Shown: positions 24,010 to 33,410, counted from the first letter of the stretch. The stretch: DNA of 64,000 bases from Gammaproteobacteria bacterium (GCA_021772915.1 JAJFLB010000060.1:81935-145934), one strand, 5' to 3'. Notes: generated by a model not told the origin, from the sequence alone. Numbers and translations are program-made.

Positions 24010-26484
24010 ATGAGCAGATTTCATCCCGATTGGAATATAGAACCCATTCTCGAGGCAGCGGATCACTGGAAGCAGAATGCGTTATTAGGAGATGGATCGG
24101 TTTTCAGTGATGCGGCTCTCTGGACTGACGACAATTTGGATGCGTTACAAAAATACTTCGTTGAAAATCTTGATTATGGCGAAGGTAATTTCATGTCGAA
24201 GTTACAGGGTCAAATTCAACAGACAAAGCCTGAAGTGAAACAACTGATGGCGGAGATGTTGTGGTTCATGTTGCTGTGCCCTAGCAATATCGGGCCCGAT
24301 AATAAACGTGAAACGGTAGCTGCAATTTGGGCGTGGTCTGGAACGCCAATGCCGAGTGGTTCAAATTACTTGGCCGACGATGTCCTGCGAGGTATTGGAA
24401 GTGGGGGTATTGCTTACAATACCCAAAGATGGCGAGAGGTTGTGTTCTTTATTACTTTTATGCGTGCCTTTTGTGCGCTTGAAGACTCGGTTAGAGCTGA
24501 GTTGCTGGAAGATGGTTGGCAATTTGCTGAGTGGATTGGAACTGTACCTGATGCAGACGTGCGTCAGTTGCGTCATATGGTGCTTTATTTGCTATTCCCT
24601 GATAGTTTCGAACGAATTTTCGGTAGAATCGATCGGCGCAAGTTGTTAACAGCCTTTACTGACCTTACAGGGCCACAAATAAGATCACTCTCAGCCTTGG
24701 AAACAAGTCGCGAAATACAAAAGATTAGACGGGAAAAGGAAGGGGAGTTAGAAACGCTAGACCTGGACTTCTATATTTCACCTTTGAAGGAAGTTTGGAG
24801 ACTAAAAAAGCCTAAAAATAGAGGGCCTAAAAAGTTATCCCCGTTTGATGAGCAAACCAAAGACGTAACCCGTCCGAATATCTTGCAGGCACTTGAAGAG
24901 ATAGACCGCGATGGATTCCCACCTAGTGCACGCTCCTCCACATACGACCTGATTCACGGTAGCAATCGTTACCCGCCGAAATATGTACTTTCTTTAGCCG
25001 TAAAGCACGCGACGGGCGAGCTATTTCACAGGTCGTTTTTCAGTGGTGGTGAAGATTCGCGAGCTTTCCGCTTTTTGAGAGACAAGGGCTTTGCCATTGA
25101 ACGCAAAGACTTCACTCGTGAACTCATCAAGGATTTTCTTGAGCAGGCCGAAGAGGCAACAAATCTAAAAGTTTCGGATTATCCGAAGTCCTATCGTGAT
25201 CTCAAATTAAACGTGAGCTTTGGTAAGGGGAACTTCGCCAGAATACCGTGGATTTCCTACACAGGATATAGCCAATCGACCAGTGACGGGATCTACCCAG
25301 TAATCCTATATTACAAAGCTATAAATGTACTGGTTGTTGCTTACGGCATCTCAGAAACAAATGAACCAAAAGTCGAGTGGCAAGGTTTAGGAGAGGCACC
25401 AAAGATTAATGACTACTTGCACGACAACTATGCAATTGCGCCAGATCGTTACGGCAGTTCTTTTGTACATAAGGCTTTCGATATTGCTGAGGAAGTTGAC
25501 GAAAAGGGAATCGAAAAGGCAGTTGATGAACTGATCGGCAATTATCAAGACCAGCTAGATGGTGCTGGAGAAGAGCCAGGTGATGGCCCATCACCTCCTC
25601 CTGAAATATATACAACAGAAGATGCGTTGGCAGAATTGTTTATCGATGAAGACAAATTTATAGAGATTCTTGATCTTGTTCGAGTCAAAAAGAATCTAAT
25701 ATTGCAAGGTCCGCCAGGTGTGGGTAAGACTTTTGCCTGCAAGCGTCTAGCATTTGCATTGATGGGTGAGAAGGCCGTTGACAGATTAGGCATGGTGCAG
25801 TTTCACCAATCATACTCCTACGAAGACTTTATTCAGGGCTACAGGCCATCAGGAACGGGTTTCCGACTCAAAAACGGTATGTTTTACGAGTTTTGTGATC
25901 AGGCTAGAAACGATCCAGCAAATCCCTATGTTTTTATTATCGATGAACTGAATCGTGGCAATTTGAGTAAGGTCTTTGGCGAACTCATGTTACTCATTGA
26001 ACCAGATAAGCGTGGGTCAGATTGGGCGATCCCCCTCACGTATTCTGAGACGACGGATGATCGTTTTTATATTCCCGAGAATTTGTACTTAATCGGTTTG
26101 ATGAATACTGCAGATCGATCACTTGCACTGGTGGACTACGCCTTGAGAAGACGTTTCGCTTTTGCTGACCTCACCCCAGGATTCGAGTCTGAGCAATTCA
26201 AAGACCATCTTCAGGATCTTGGCGCGGATTCTAACTTCATCGAAGAGATTGTTGTCAAGATGGGACGGGTTAACAAAGCGATCGCAGATGACACGACTAA
26301 TTTGGGCCCAGGTTTTCGTATCGGCCATAGTTTTTTCTGCGCGGTTGAGGAAGACAGTACACCGGATTGGGAATGGTTTTTAAGAATTGTTAAATCCGAA
26401 ATTGAGCCCCTCATTCGGGAGTACTATTTTGATGATGTTAAGCAAGCTGATAACCTGTCTGAGATGTTACGTCTCCGGGCCTGA
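24010..26484 (+). CDS. mcrB: McrB-type AAA+ GTPase/ATPase with fused recognition domains
   Basis: The 824-residue protein is the motor subunit of a modification-dependent restriction enzyme. An N-terminal helical region (to about 290) leads into a ScoMcrA-like head (STYDLIHGSNRYPPKYVLSL, then FSGGEDSRAFRFLRDKGF, about 295-370). An MrcB N-terminal (DUF3578) domain (about 372-500), presumed to bind modified DNA, follows. The AAA+ core has Walker A GPPGVGKT at 567-574, Walker B VFIIDELNRGN and the McrB signature MNTADR at 698-703. It is longer than E. coli McrB because of two fused recognition domains. McrC lies 5 bases downstream. Confidence 0.92.
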   Translation: MSRFHPDWNIEPILEAADHWKQNALLGDGSVFSDAALWTDDNLDALQKYFVENLDYGEGNFMSKLQGQIQQTKPEVKQLMAEMLWFMLLCPSNIGPDNKRETVAAIWAWSGTPMPSGSNYLADDVLRGIGSGGIAYNTQRWREVVFFITFMRAFCALEDSVRAELLEDGWQFAEWIGTVPDADVRQLRHMVLYLLFPDSFERIFGRIDRRKLLTAFTDLTGPQIRSLSALETSREIQKIRREKEGELETLDLDFYISPLKEVWRLKKPKNRGPKKLSPFDEQTKDVTRPNILQALEEIDRDGFPPSARSSTYDLIHGSNRYPPKYVLSLAVKHATGELFHRSFFSGGEDSRAFRFLRDKGFAIERKDFTRELIKDFLEQAEEATNLKVSDYPKSYRDLKLNVSFGKGNFARIPWISYTGYSQSTSDGIYPVILYYKAINVLVVAYGISETNEPKVEWQGLGEAPKINDYLHDNYAIAPDRYGSSFVHKAFDIAEEVDEKGIEKAVDELIGNYQDQLDGAGEEPGDGPSPPPEIYTTEDALAELFIDEDKFIEILDLVRVKKNLILQGPPGVGKTFACKRLAFALMGEKAVDRLGMVQFHQSYSYEDFIQGYRPSGTGFRLKNGMFYEFCDQARNDPANPYVFIIDELNRGNLSKVFGELMLLIEPDKRGSDWAIPLTYSETTDDRFYIPENLYLIGLMNTADRSLALVDYALRRRFAFADLTPGFESEQFKDHLQDLGADSNFIEEIVVKMGRVNKAIADDTTNLGPGFRIGHSFFCAVEEDSTPDWEWFLRIVKSEIEPLIREYYFDDVKQADNLSEMLRLRA

Positions 26485-26489
26485 TCGGC

Positions 26490-27569
26490 GTGTCTTCTCC
26501 CATCCCGATTCGGAATATTTACTACCTTCTGATTTACTCGTGGAGCAGTCTCTCAGAGGGTGAGATAACTGATGTTTCAAAGCTAGAGAGCAATGAGCTT
26601 GTGGATCTTTTTGCTGCGGTTCTTGCAAGCGGGATTAATCATTTATTGCGCAGAGGCCTTGATCAAAACTATGTTCCTCACCAAGAAGAAATCGCTGGCA
26701 TACGTGGTCGGATCAATATCGGTGTTACAGCGCGTCGTATGCTGGTCTCACACGGCCGGGCCTATTGTGAATTTGACGAGTTGAGTGTTGATACGCTGCC
26801 GAATCAGATTCTGCTTTCAACGGTGCAACGGTTAAGCAAAGCGCCGAATCTAAACAAGGATTTGAAAGCTAGACTAAGCGGCACGAGCCGGATGTTGGGT
26901 GGAATTAGCACTATCCCCTTGACCAAACATGCATTCCGAAAGGTCCAACTACACGGCAACAACCGAGCCTATAGGTTTTTGCTCAATATTTGTGAACTGG
27001 TGCTGGACATGTCTATCGTTGATGAAAGTGCTGGATCTTACAAATTCCGAGATTTCATTCGTAATGAAAAACAGATGGCGAGATTGTTTGAGAATTTTGT
27101 GTTCAATTTCTATCAAATTCACCGGCCCGATTTGTCTATCAAGAGAGATATCATTAGTTGGCAGGCGAGCAGCTCTAGTGACCCCCAATTAAGATATCTA
27201 CCAAATATGAAAACTGATATTTCTGTACGGAGCAAAGCTGAAAACAAAACACTGATTATTGATACCAAGTTTTGTAAAGAAACCTTCCAGAAGTACTACG
27301 ACAGCGAAACAATTCACTCTGGAAATCTTTATCAAATTTATTCCTACTTAAAGAATTTGGAGCCATGCGGTGGTGCTGATGCTGGGGCAGACGGAATGCT
27401 TTTGTATCCTGTTGTTGAGAGATCAGTGCGGCAAACTTATGATTTGCCGGGGCATAACGTACATATTTGTACGCTTAACTTGGCCGCGGATTGGCAGGAC
27501 ATACAAGCGGAGTTGTTGGAAATAGTAAATATCAGCTCTGCGCCACAAAACAAGGTTAGAGCCAGCTAA
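26490..27569 (+). CDS. mcrC: McrC-type nuclease subunit
   Basis: The 359-residue protein starts at GTG 26490, five bases after the McrB stop. It begins with the typical McrC segment PIRNIYYLLIYSW, has the conserved EIAGIRGRINIG strand and the ELSVDTLPNQIL motif, and ends in a PD-(D/E)XK nuclease domain with Asp243 (MKTDISV) and Asp258-Thr-Lys260 (IIDTKF). McrC supplies the DNA-cleaving activity and stimulates the McrB motor. A degenerate dispersed palindrome begins at its stop codon and may terminate the operon. Confidence 0.92.
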   Translation: MSSPIPIRNIYYLLIYSWSSLSEGEITDVSKLESNELVDLFAAVLASGINHLLRRGLDQNYVPHQEEIAGIRGRINIGVTARRMLVSHGRAYCEFDELSVDTLPNQILLSTVQRLSKAPNLNKDLKARLSGTSRMLGGISTIPLTKHAFRKVQLHGNNRAYRFLLNICELVLDMSIVDESAGSYKFRDFIRNEKQMARLFENFVFNFYQIHRPDLSIKRDIISWQASSSSDPQLRYLPNMKTDISVRSKAENKTLIIDTKFCKETFQKYYDSETIHSGNLYQIYSYLKNLEPCGGADAGADGMLLYPVVERSVRQTYDLPGHNVHICTLNLAADWQDIQAELLEIVNISSAPQNKVRAS

Positions 27570-27620
27570 ATTAGTTGAGTCCGCCCCTCTTTTTCCGCTT
27601 TTTCTTGACCCCTTTTTTTA
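27569..27620. repeat. Degenerate palindrome-family copy after mcrC
   Basis: AATTAGTTGAGTCCGCCCCTC followed by T-runs and TTGACCCCTTTTTTT resembles a decayed right arm duplicated in tandem. Confidence 0.55.
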
Positions 27621-27743
27621 AATTATCCCACTAGTTATGCGTAACCTCCTCAGTCAGGCAAGCGTCATATTATCAATAGCCGTCTAATGGTTTCTTACCA
27701 AGAGTAACCAACAAAACAGTAACCAGAGTATTGGGGATTTTTC

Positions 27744-30219
27744 ATGTTCAAAAGCTATCTTTTGACTGCACTTCGCAACATCCGCAAACAAGGACTTTAC
27801 AGCTTGATAAACTCGGTGGTTTGGCCATAGCCCTTATTGCCTGCATGATGATTTTTCTTTATGTCATTGATGAGCTTTCCTTTGACACCTGGATTCCTGA
27901 TGCTGAACGAATAGAGCGGGTCGAAATGACCATGGAGTTCGCGGGCAGGGCGCCGCTGTTGCTGGCAAAAGTTTTTCCTGCTTTGGGCCCGGCCCTGGCA
28001 GATTATTTCGCAGCCGAAATTGAATATACAACACGGGCCTTGCAGTACAGAACCGTGGTCCGGTCAGATGAAATCATGTTTAAAGAAACGGTTACTTACG
28101 TAGATGCAGATTTCTTCAAGGTGTTTGGTTTACCCATGGCCTCGGGTGATGACCGGAGCTTAAGTCAGGGTAAATCCTCCATCTACTTAAATGTAACCAT
28201 CGCGAAAAAGTATTTTGGAGATACCGACCCCATTGGCAGGATGTTAAACGTTACCGATGGGGGCGATATTATTGCCTATGCAGTGGCCGGGGTGTTTAAC
28301 GATATTCCAGACAACAGCCATATGCCTTTTCAGATTATTGCCTTGCTGGATCCCGCTTTGGTTACCGGTGTGAATGAACAATGGAATTCTGCATGGATGG
28401 ATGCAACCTATGCCAAATTCTATGCCACCAGGGGTAAGAACACGGTCTTTAACCGCTTGAATGACTTTATGGTCGCACGCGCTTCCGCTAAAGCTGACGC
28501 TTACAATAAGCCAGATGGTACCGGTACGCGGTTTAACTTTATCAATGTCCGTGATATCCACCTCTACAGTGACAAGACAGGCCATCTAAAACCCAACGGC
28601 AGCATCACCACAGTGATTAGCTTTGCGATCGCCGCCCTGCTTATTCTGGTTATTGCCTCTATTAATTTCATGAACCTCTCAACCGCCCGCGCTCTTCGGC
28701 GTGCCAAGGAAGTGTCCCTTAGAAAAGTGATGGGAGCGACGCGGTCTCAGTTGATCAAGCAGTTTTTGGGTGAAGCCGTCATCACGGTTTGGATCGCCCT
28801 GCTACTGGCTTTCGTTTTGTTGCAATTTTCCTTGCCGTTTTACAATGCGTTCCTGGGCAAATCATTTGAATCCATCCTGATGGCAGAACCCGGCATTATT
28901 GCTGCCATTGTCGGGGTAGGCACATTGGTTGGTTTCTTGGGTGGGATATATCCCGCATTTTTCCTTTCTTCCTACCGTCCATCACAGGTGTTGGGCTCCA
29001 GTTCTTCAAAAAACAAAGGGTCTCACTTTGTCCGGCAAATGTTGGTGGTTTTCCAGTTTTCTATTTCAATCGCTCTCATTATCGCGACCACGGTGATTTA
29101 CCTGCAAACCTCTTTGATGCGCAATGTGGATCGGGGCTACAGCAGTGAACAACGTTTGGCGCTTAATGGCATTGATAGTGAACAGGTTGCACCATTGGCC
29201 AATGTGTTAAGACAGGAATTGTTGGGTATTCCAGGCGTGCAGGCGGCTGGGTTTTCTTCCCAGGATATCCCCATGACTTATCACAATAATTATCCATTCT
29301 CTGTGCCTTCAAAAGATGTGGACAGTTATATCAACGTCGATCGTGTGTATGTGGATCAGCATTTCTTTAACGTTTACGACATCAAGCCCATTGCGGGCAG
29401 ACTCTATTCCGAGGCTTTTAAAGCTGACTATCTGCTGGTCCCGGAGGACCAGGGTGTGCCGTTAACCAGCAGCGTCATTGTGACGGAATCTTTTGTGAAA
29501 AAAGCAGGATTTGATACCCCCGCCGAGGCCATTGGTGATTATGTAACCTGCCGCAAATAGGTGAAAACCGGGAGCCTTTGCACGCAACTATTGTGGGTGT
29601 GGTTGGGGATATGGAATTGCGTAGCATCCACGAAGGTACTTCTGAAATGGCCTTTTTCGCCCATGAGGACAGCTCCAGTGGCAGATTTGAAGTTTTAACG
29701 CTCAATATCCAGTCTGATAATTTGCAGGAAACCTTAAGCGCTATTGGCGCAGTGTGGCAGGACATTTTGCCGGAAGTGCCCATCTCTCACTATTTTGTCG
29801 ATGACAGTTTCAATGCGCTCTACAACGCCGAACAAAAACAGACGGAGGTTTTTGCCACGTTCTCTGTATTTGGGGTTTTTGTTGCCTGCCTTGGCCTGTT
29901 TGGATTGGCAGCGTTTGCGGCCGAGCAACGGACCAAAGAAATTGGCGTCAGAAAGGTCCTGGGGGCACGGATTCCCGATATTTTAAAACTCTTGAACTGG
30001 CAATTTGTGAAATCGGTTCTGGTCGCCAATCTGATTGCCTGGCCCGCCGCTTATGTGTTGATGAACAACTGGCTGCAAAGCTACACCATGCGTGTCGACC
30101 TCAGCCTTTTGTTATTCGTGGGGGCAGGGATGGTGACACTCCTGGTGGCAGTGTTGACGGTCAGTTCACAAGCCTACAAGGTCGTCCGCACCGCGCCCAT
30201 TCATGCATTGAGGAATTGA
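27744..30219 (+). pseudogene. MacB/FtsX-type ABC transporter permease with two frameshifts
   Basis: The gene begins MFKSYLLTALRNIRKQGLYS at 27744 with GGGGA upstream. It shifts frame near 27816-27826 (INSV-GLAIALIACMM continues in another frame), runs as a MacB-like permease (periplasmic domain, then FtsX core RALRRAKEVSLRKVMGATRSQLIKQF), and shifts again near 29545 before LPQIGENREPLHATIVGVVG. It ends with a second FtsX core (EQRTKEIGVRKVLGARIPDI). The full product would be about 825 residues with eight membrane helices. Without a nearby ATPase gene its substrate is unknown. Two independent shifts suggest decay or sequencing error. Confidence 0.85.
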
Positions 30220-30224
30220 GCGGT

Positions 30225-30277
30225 AAAAAGGGGTCGGATCCAATTTAGCTAGCAAAATTGGATCCGACTCCTTTTCC
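30225..30277. repeat. Full palindrome-family copy
   Basis: AAAAAGGGGTCGGATCCAATT and AAATTGGATCCGACTCC arms with a TAGCTAGC-containing loop follow six bases after the permease pseudogene stop. Confidence 0.88.
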
Positions 30278-30375
30278 CTAGAAAATACCTACGAGATAAA
30301 TGGTATATGCCGGTATTCACGTATTGATAATTAAAGCACATTGGAACCTCAGGTGAGCAAGACGTATGCTTATAG

Positions 30376-30561
30376 ATGAAAGTCGCAGAGGTTCTTCGAA
30401 AATTATTGGCAGATGGGTGGTTTTTGCATTCAACTCGTGGAAGTCACCGCCAATACAAACACGCCTCAAAAAAAGGGCGTGTTACTGTTCCCGGTAAACC
30501 GGGTGATGACTTGGCTCTGGGTACACTGAACAGCATCTATAAACAGGCTGGTTGGAAATAG
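30376..30561 (+). CDS. hicA: HicA toxin
   Basis: The 61-residue protein is a typical HicA mRNA interferase with a dsRNA-binding-like fold: VLRKLLADGWFLHSTRGSHR with the catalytic His, YKHASKKGRVTVPGKPGDDL, and the terminal LNSIYKQAGW. It is followed 9 bases later by its HicB antitoxin. No strong ribosome binding site precedes ATG 30376. Confidence 0.92.
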   Translation: MKVAEVLRKLLADGWFLHSTRGSHRQYKHASKKGRVTVPGKPGDDLALGTLNSIYKQAGWK

Positions 30562-30570
30562 AGGTCGATT

Positions 30571-30783
30571 ATGAAATACGCAGTAGTGATTGAACAGGCT
30601 GATTCAAATTATTCGGCGTATGTACCAGATCTTCCGGGTTGTATTGCCACAGGTGCGACGATCAAAGATGCCGAAAGTGAAATTCGTGAGGCTATCAAGT
30701 TCCATATCGAAGGTATGAAAGAAGATGGTCTGCCTGTTCCCGTGCCCAGTAGTGCTGTTGAGTATATAGAAGTTGCCGCCTGA
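30571..30783 (+). CDS. hicB: HicB antitoxin, short form
   Basis: The 70-residue protein has the HicB ferredoxin-like fold (YAVVIEQADSNYSAYVPDLP, GCIATGATIKDAESEIREAI) but no room for a C-terminal DNA-binding domain. Autoregulation must therefore use another protein or a very small element. A GAGG ribosome binding site precedes the ATG. A half palindrome begins at its stop. Confidence 0.92.
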   Translation: MKYAVVIEQADSNYSAYVPDLPGCIATGATIKDAESEIREAIKFHIEGMKEDGLPVPVPSSAVEYIEVAA

Positions 30784-30820
30784 TAAAAAAAAGGGGTCGG
30801 ATCCAATTAATAGAAAAGGG
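30783..30820. repeat. Half copy of the palindrome family
   Basis: AAAAAAAAGGGGTCGGATCC continues into AATTAAT and then diverges; the right arm is missing. It starts at the hicB stop codon. Confidence 0.7.
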
Positions 30821-30941
30821 CACGGAAATGGCGTAAAACGGGGCAGAATCCAGTTTTTACCGCTTTCACCGTTCAACTGGCGCAACATTCGGGTAAGTCA
30901 ATTCGAAATATCGCTGTTAAGTGGTGGAGTTTGTACTAAAG

Positions 30942-30965
30942 AACTATAAAACTAGTATTATAGTT
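30942..30965 (+). promoter_or_regulatory. Inverted-repeat operator upstream of ArsR-type gene
   Basis: AACTATAA (30942-30949) and TTATAGTT (30958-30965) form a perfect 8-bp inverted repeat with an 8-base spacer, about 30 bases before the regulator start. Its CTATA core recurs in front of the permease gene. Confidence 0.6.
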
Positions 30966-30995
30966 GTAATAACAAAATAACACTGCTATATTGTC

Positions 30996-31295
30996 GTGGT
31001 GAAACCGGACTACATCACTCAAACACTCTCGGAACTGGGCAATGAAACACGTCTTGCAATTTTTCGATTGCTGATCAAGTCGGGTAACGATGGTATGACG
31101 ATCGGGGAGATAGGTAAACGCCTCAAAGTTCCACCGTCGACCCTGGGTTTTCACCTTGGAGGTCTGGTTAGAGTAGGGCTGGTTACACAGAAAAAAGTGA
31201 GAAGGAGCGTCTATTGTTACGCCGAACTGGATGTTTTGAAGCGTGTATTGCGTAGCGTGGAAGCTGAGTGCTGCGAAGATCAGGAGCCGGAGTGA
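30996..31295 (+). CDS. ArsR-family metalloregulator
   Basis: The 99-residue protein has a winged helix (LSELGNETRLAIFRLLIKSG, then IGKRLKVPPSTLGFHLGGLVRVGLVTQKKVRRSVYCYAEL) and a C-terminal ECCEDQ with adjacent cysteines suited to binding As(III) or another thiophilic ion. ArsR proteins leave their operators when metal binds. A palindromic operator lies just upstream, and a related one precedes the following DUF318 permease gene, so both are probably its targets. Confidence 0.88.
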   Translation: MVKPDYITQTLSELGNETRLAIFRLLIKSGNDGMTIGEIGKRLKVPPSTLGFHLGGLVRVGLVTQKKVRRSVYCYAELDVLKRVLRSVEAECCEDQEPE

Positions 31296-31346
31296 TTTAA
31301 AGCAGAAGCGGCGTTATAGGGACGTCATTTTTTTTGAGATTAAGTA

Positions 31347-31368
31347 TCTATAATACTAGATATATAGA
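31347..31368 (+). promoter_or_regulatory. Inverted repeat before the DUF318 permease
   Basis: TCTATA and TATAGA flank a 10-base spacer 8 bases before the permease ATG. The arms share CTATA with the operator in front of the ArsR-type gene, which suggests the same regulator. Confidence 0.45.
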
Positions 31369-31375
31369 ACTTATT

Positions 31376-32497
31376 ATGAGTAACGTAAATTTATTGAATG
31401 ACACGATCAGCAAGCCTGGTTCGCTCAAGCCTGAAACGCGGCAAGCCGTCAACTGGTTACTCTCCTTGCGGGCATTTATCGGCAAAACCTGGAATTTTCT
31501 TGGGGCGCCGGTATTTCTCTCGATCGCCATATTTGCCGCGCTGCTCTTGCTGATGCCTGAACAGGCAAGTCGGAGCGCCATCTTTACTTTAGAGGCGGTG
31601 CTGAATATTCTTCCCTTTATCATTTTGTCGGTAGGGATTGCCGCCTCGCTCAAGGCCTCGGGCGCAGACCAGTTGGTAGCCAGAGCATTTGCAGGCAGAC
31701 CGGTTAAGGCAATCGCGCTGGCCTCCATTTTCGGGGCGCTTTCACCGTTTTGTTCATGCGGTGTCATCCCCCTCGTGGCGGGTCTATTGGCCGCGGGTGT
31801 TCCAATCGCTCCGGTATTGGCGTTCTGCATTGCTTCACCGATTATGGACCCGGAAATGTTCGTGCTCACAGCTGCGAGTTTGGGCTTGGAGTTTGCCCTG
31901 GTAAAGACCTTTGCGGCCATTGTGATGGGGCTATTTACTGGCTACGTGACCCTGCTGATTTCTAAATCGGGTGCCCTGGATGGGTCCCTTAAAAGTATCG
32001 CACAGCCTTCCTGTGTAGTGACCAAAAGCTCGAGTAAGGCTGTTGAAATTAAGCCAGTATGGCGATTTTGGCGACAGTCTGATCGGTTGCGGACATTCTG
32101 GAATGAAACGGGTACTGCCGGTTGGTTTCTGGGTCGTTGGCTTGCATTTGCCTTTGTGCTGGAGAGCCTTATGGTCGCCTACTTACCCGGAGAAACAGTC
32201 ATAACCTGGCTGGGCGATGGTAACCCCTTTGCGATCCCCCTGGCGGTTGTTGTCGGTGTACCGGCCTATCTCAATGGATACGCTGCGATTCCACTGGTAG
32301 GTGGCCTGATTGATCTTGGCATGTCACCGGCAACCGGCTTGTCTTTCATGCTCGCCGGCAGCGTAACAAGTATTCCTGCGGCTATCGCCGTTTGGACCAT
32401 AGCCAAGTCACATTTGTTTGGCCTCTATCTTGTAATGGCGGCGTCTGGGGCCCTCCTGTCCGGATTGGCTTACAGCTCTTGGCTCGGGATAGTGTAA
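31376..32497 (+). CDS. DUF318 permease (ArsP / SO_0444-like efflux)
   Basis: The 373-residue integral membrane protein has eight or more helices. The first half carries the conserved SPFCSCGVIPLVAGLLAAGVP motif (cysteine pair in the membrane) and APVLAFCIASPIMDPEMF; the second half mirrors it with PAYLNGYAAIPLVGGLIDLG. This is the DUF318 family, which includes the organoarsenical exporter ArsP and the SO_0444 Cu/Zn efflux proteins. The upstream ArsR-type regulator with a CC motif supports a metal or metalloid substrate, but the ion cannot be fixed from sequence. Translation starts at ATG 31376. Confidence 0.85.
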   Translation: MSNVNLLNDTISKPGSLKPETRQAVNWLLSLRAFIGKTWNFLGAPVFLSIAIFAALLLLMPEQASRSAIFTLEAVLNILPFIILSVGIAASLKASGADQLVARAFAGRPVKAIALASIFGALSPFCSCGVIPLVAGLLAAGVPIAPVLAFCIASPIMDPEMFVLTAASLGLEFALVKTFAAIVMGLFTGYVTLLISKSGALDGSLKSIAQPSCVVTKSSSKAVEIKPVWRFWRQSDRLRTFWNETGTAGWFLGRWLAFAFVLESLMVAYLPGETVITWLGDGNPFAIPLAVVVGVPAYLNGYAAIPLVGGLIDLGMSPATGLSFMLAGSVTSIPAAIAVWTIAKSHLFGLYLVMAASGALLSGLAYSSWLGIV

Positions 32498-32535
32498 AAC
32501 TCAATACCGCGCACCGGTAGATTGAAGAGGCGGTC

Positions 32536-32703
32536 TCAGTTCACGCTGGTCATATGCATCTGGTGGTCACACCCAAAGAGATAATGACACACTGGAATGA
32601 TGTCGTGAAAAGTGCAGGAGGCTGCGAAAAATACAATCACGAACAGTAGCGAATAAATAATTCCCCGGTGATGTCTTTCCATTGTTTGATTGATGGTGTT
32701 CAT
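32536..32703 (-). CDS. Small 55-residue protein with one membrane helix and Cys/His-rich tail
   Basis: The frame starts MNTINQTMERHHRG, has a hydrophobic stretch YSLLFVIVFFAASC, and ends with cysteines and histidines (CHYLFGCDHQMHMTSVN). A GAGAG element precedes the ATG at 32703. It is convergent with the DUF318 permease. The helix and the closely spaced Cys/His residues look protein-like and could bind metal, in keeping with its neighbour, but no family is recognised. Annotation pipelines may miss it because of its size. Confidence 0.5.
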   Translation of the reverse strand: MNTINQTMERHHRGIIYSLLFVIVFFAASCTFHDIIPVCHYLFGCDHQMHMTSVN

Positions 32704-32786
32704 TGCTTACTCTCACTTTGGCGGTTGCTGGAATCTAAAATTACATGTGTATGCAAGAGTTTGAGTTGATTTAAGTCAACGAATGA

Positions 32787-32815
32787 TAAAAGGGGTCGGT
32801 ATCAATTGACTCCCC
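32787..32815. repeat. Half copy of the palindrome family
   Basis: AAAAGGGGTCGGTATCAATTG is a left arm with one extra base in GGATCC; no right arm follows. Confidence 0.6.
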
Positions 32816-32933
32816 AAGATTCTGGCAACCAACTTCAGGTTGCTGATGAATCTAGTTCAATGAACAGGTCCAAATTGGGTGCATTCCCTACAAGTATCAA
32901 GGTTGTTTTCCACTTCAGGGTCATGTGTAGCCA

Positions 32934-33185
32934 ATGCATATTGGCCGAGTGAAAACTACCCGCTATTTCGATTCGCTTTTTTCTCGCACAGACCGGGTTC
33001 ACATAAAGCACAAATGGATTCAGAGGGTTGTAGAGCAGCCCGAAGAGGAGCACATTCAAGCTGATGGGCGTATCCGCAGATGGGCCCGGATACCTGAGAT
33101 GGGAAACCGGTATTTACGGGTGGTCTTGCTTGCCGACGGTGAACCAGTACACAATGTTTTCTTTGATCGAGGCTTCAAACGATGA
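32934..33185 (+). CDS. Small basic protein paired with DUF2283 (DUF4258-like), putative toxin
   Basis: The 83-residue protein is rich in Arg and aromatic residues (RYFDSLFSRTDRVHIKHKWI, then GRIRRWARIPEMGNRYLRVVLL, ending NVFFDRGFKR), a pattern seen in DUF4258 and RelE-like small proteins encoded before DUF2283 genes. Its stop overlaps the DUF2283 start (ATGA), so the pair is coupled. GTG 32949 is an equally plausible start. Toxin activity is inferred only from the gene arrangement. Confidence 0.7.
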   Translation: MHIGRVKTTRYFDSLFSRTDRVHIKHKWIQRVVEQPEEEHIQADGRIRRWARIPEMGNRYLRVVLLADGEPVHNVFFDRGFKR

Positions 33186-33379
33186 AAGTGCAATATTTCA
33201 AAGATACGGATACCTTGTATATCGAATTTCGGCCAATTGAGATTGTCGATAGCCGTGATCTTGATGAAGACACGGTGATCGATCTTGATGCCAAGGGAAA
33301 TATCTGTGCAATGACAATGGAACATGCCAGTGGAAGGACCGATGTTCCGCATTTTACTTTTGAAGAAATTGCGGCTTAA
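33182..33379 (+). CDS. DUF2283 protein
   Basis: The 65-residue protein shows the DUF2283 pattern: VQYFKDTDTLYIEFRP, a middle ESRDLDEDTVIDLDAKGNI-type acidic strand and AMTMEHAS. DUF2283 proteins commonly follow small basic proteins in two-gene modules thought to be toxin-antitoxin pairs, with the acidic DUF2283 partner as the neutralising component. The coupled ATGA overlap with the preceding gene supports that arrangement. Confidence 0.85.
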   Translation: MKVQYFKDTDTLYIEFRPIEIVDSRDLDEDTVIDLDAKGNICAMTMEHASGRTDVPHFTFEEIAA

Positions 33380-33410
33380 TTGCTTTGTAGTAATGCAATT
33401 CGAGATTGCT

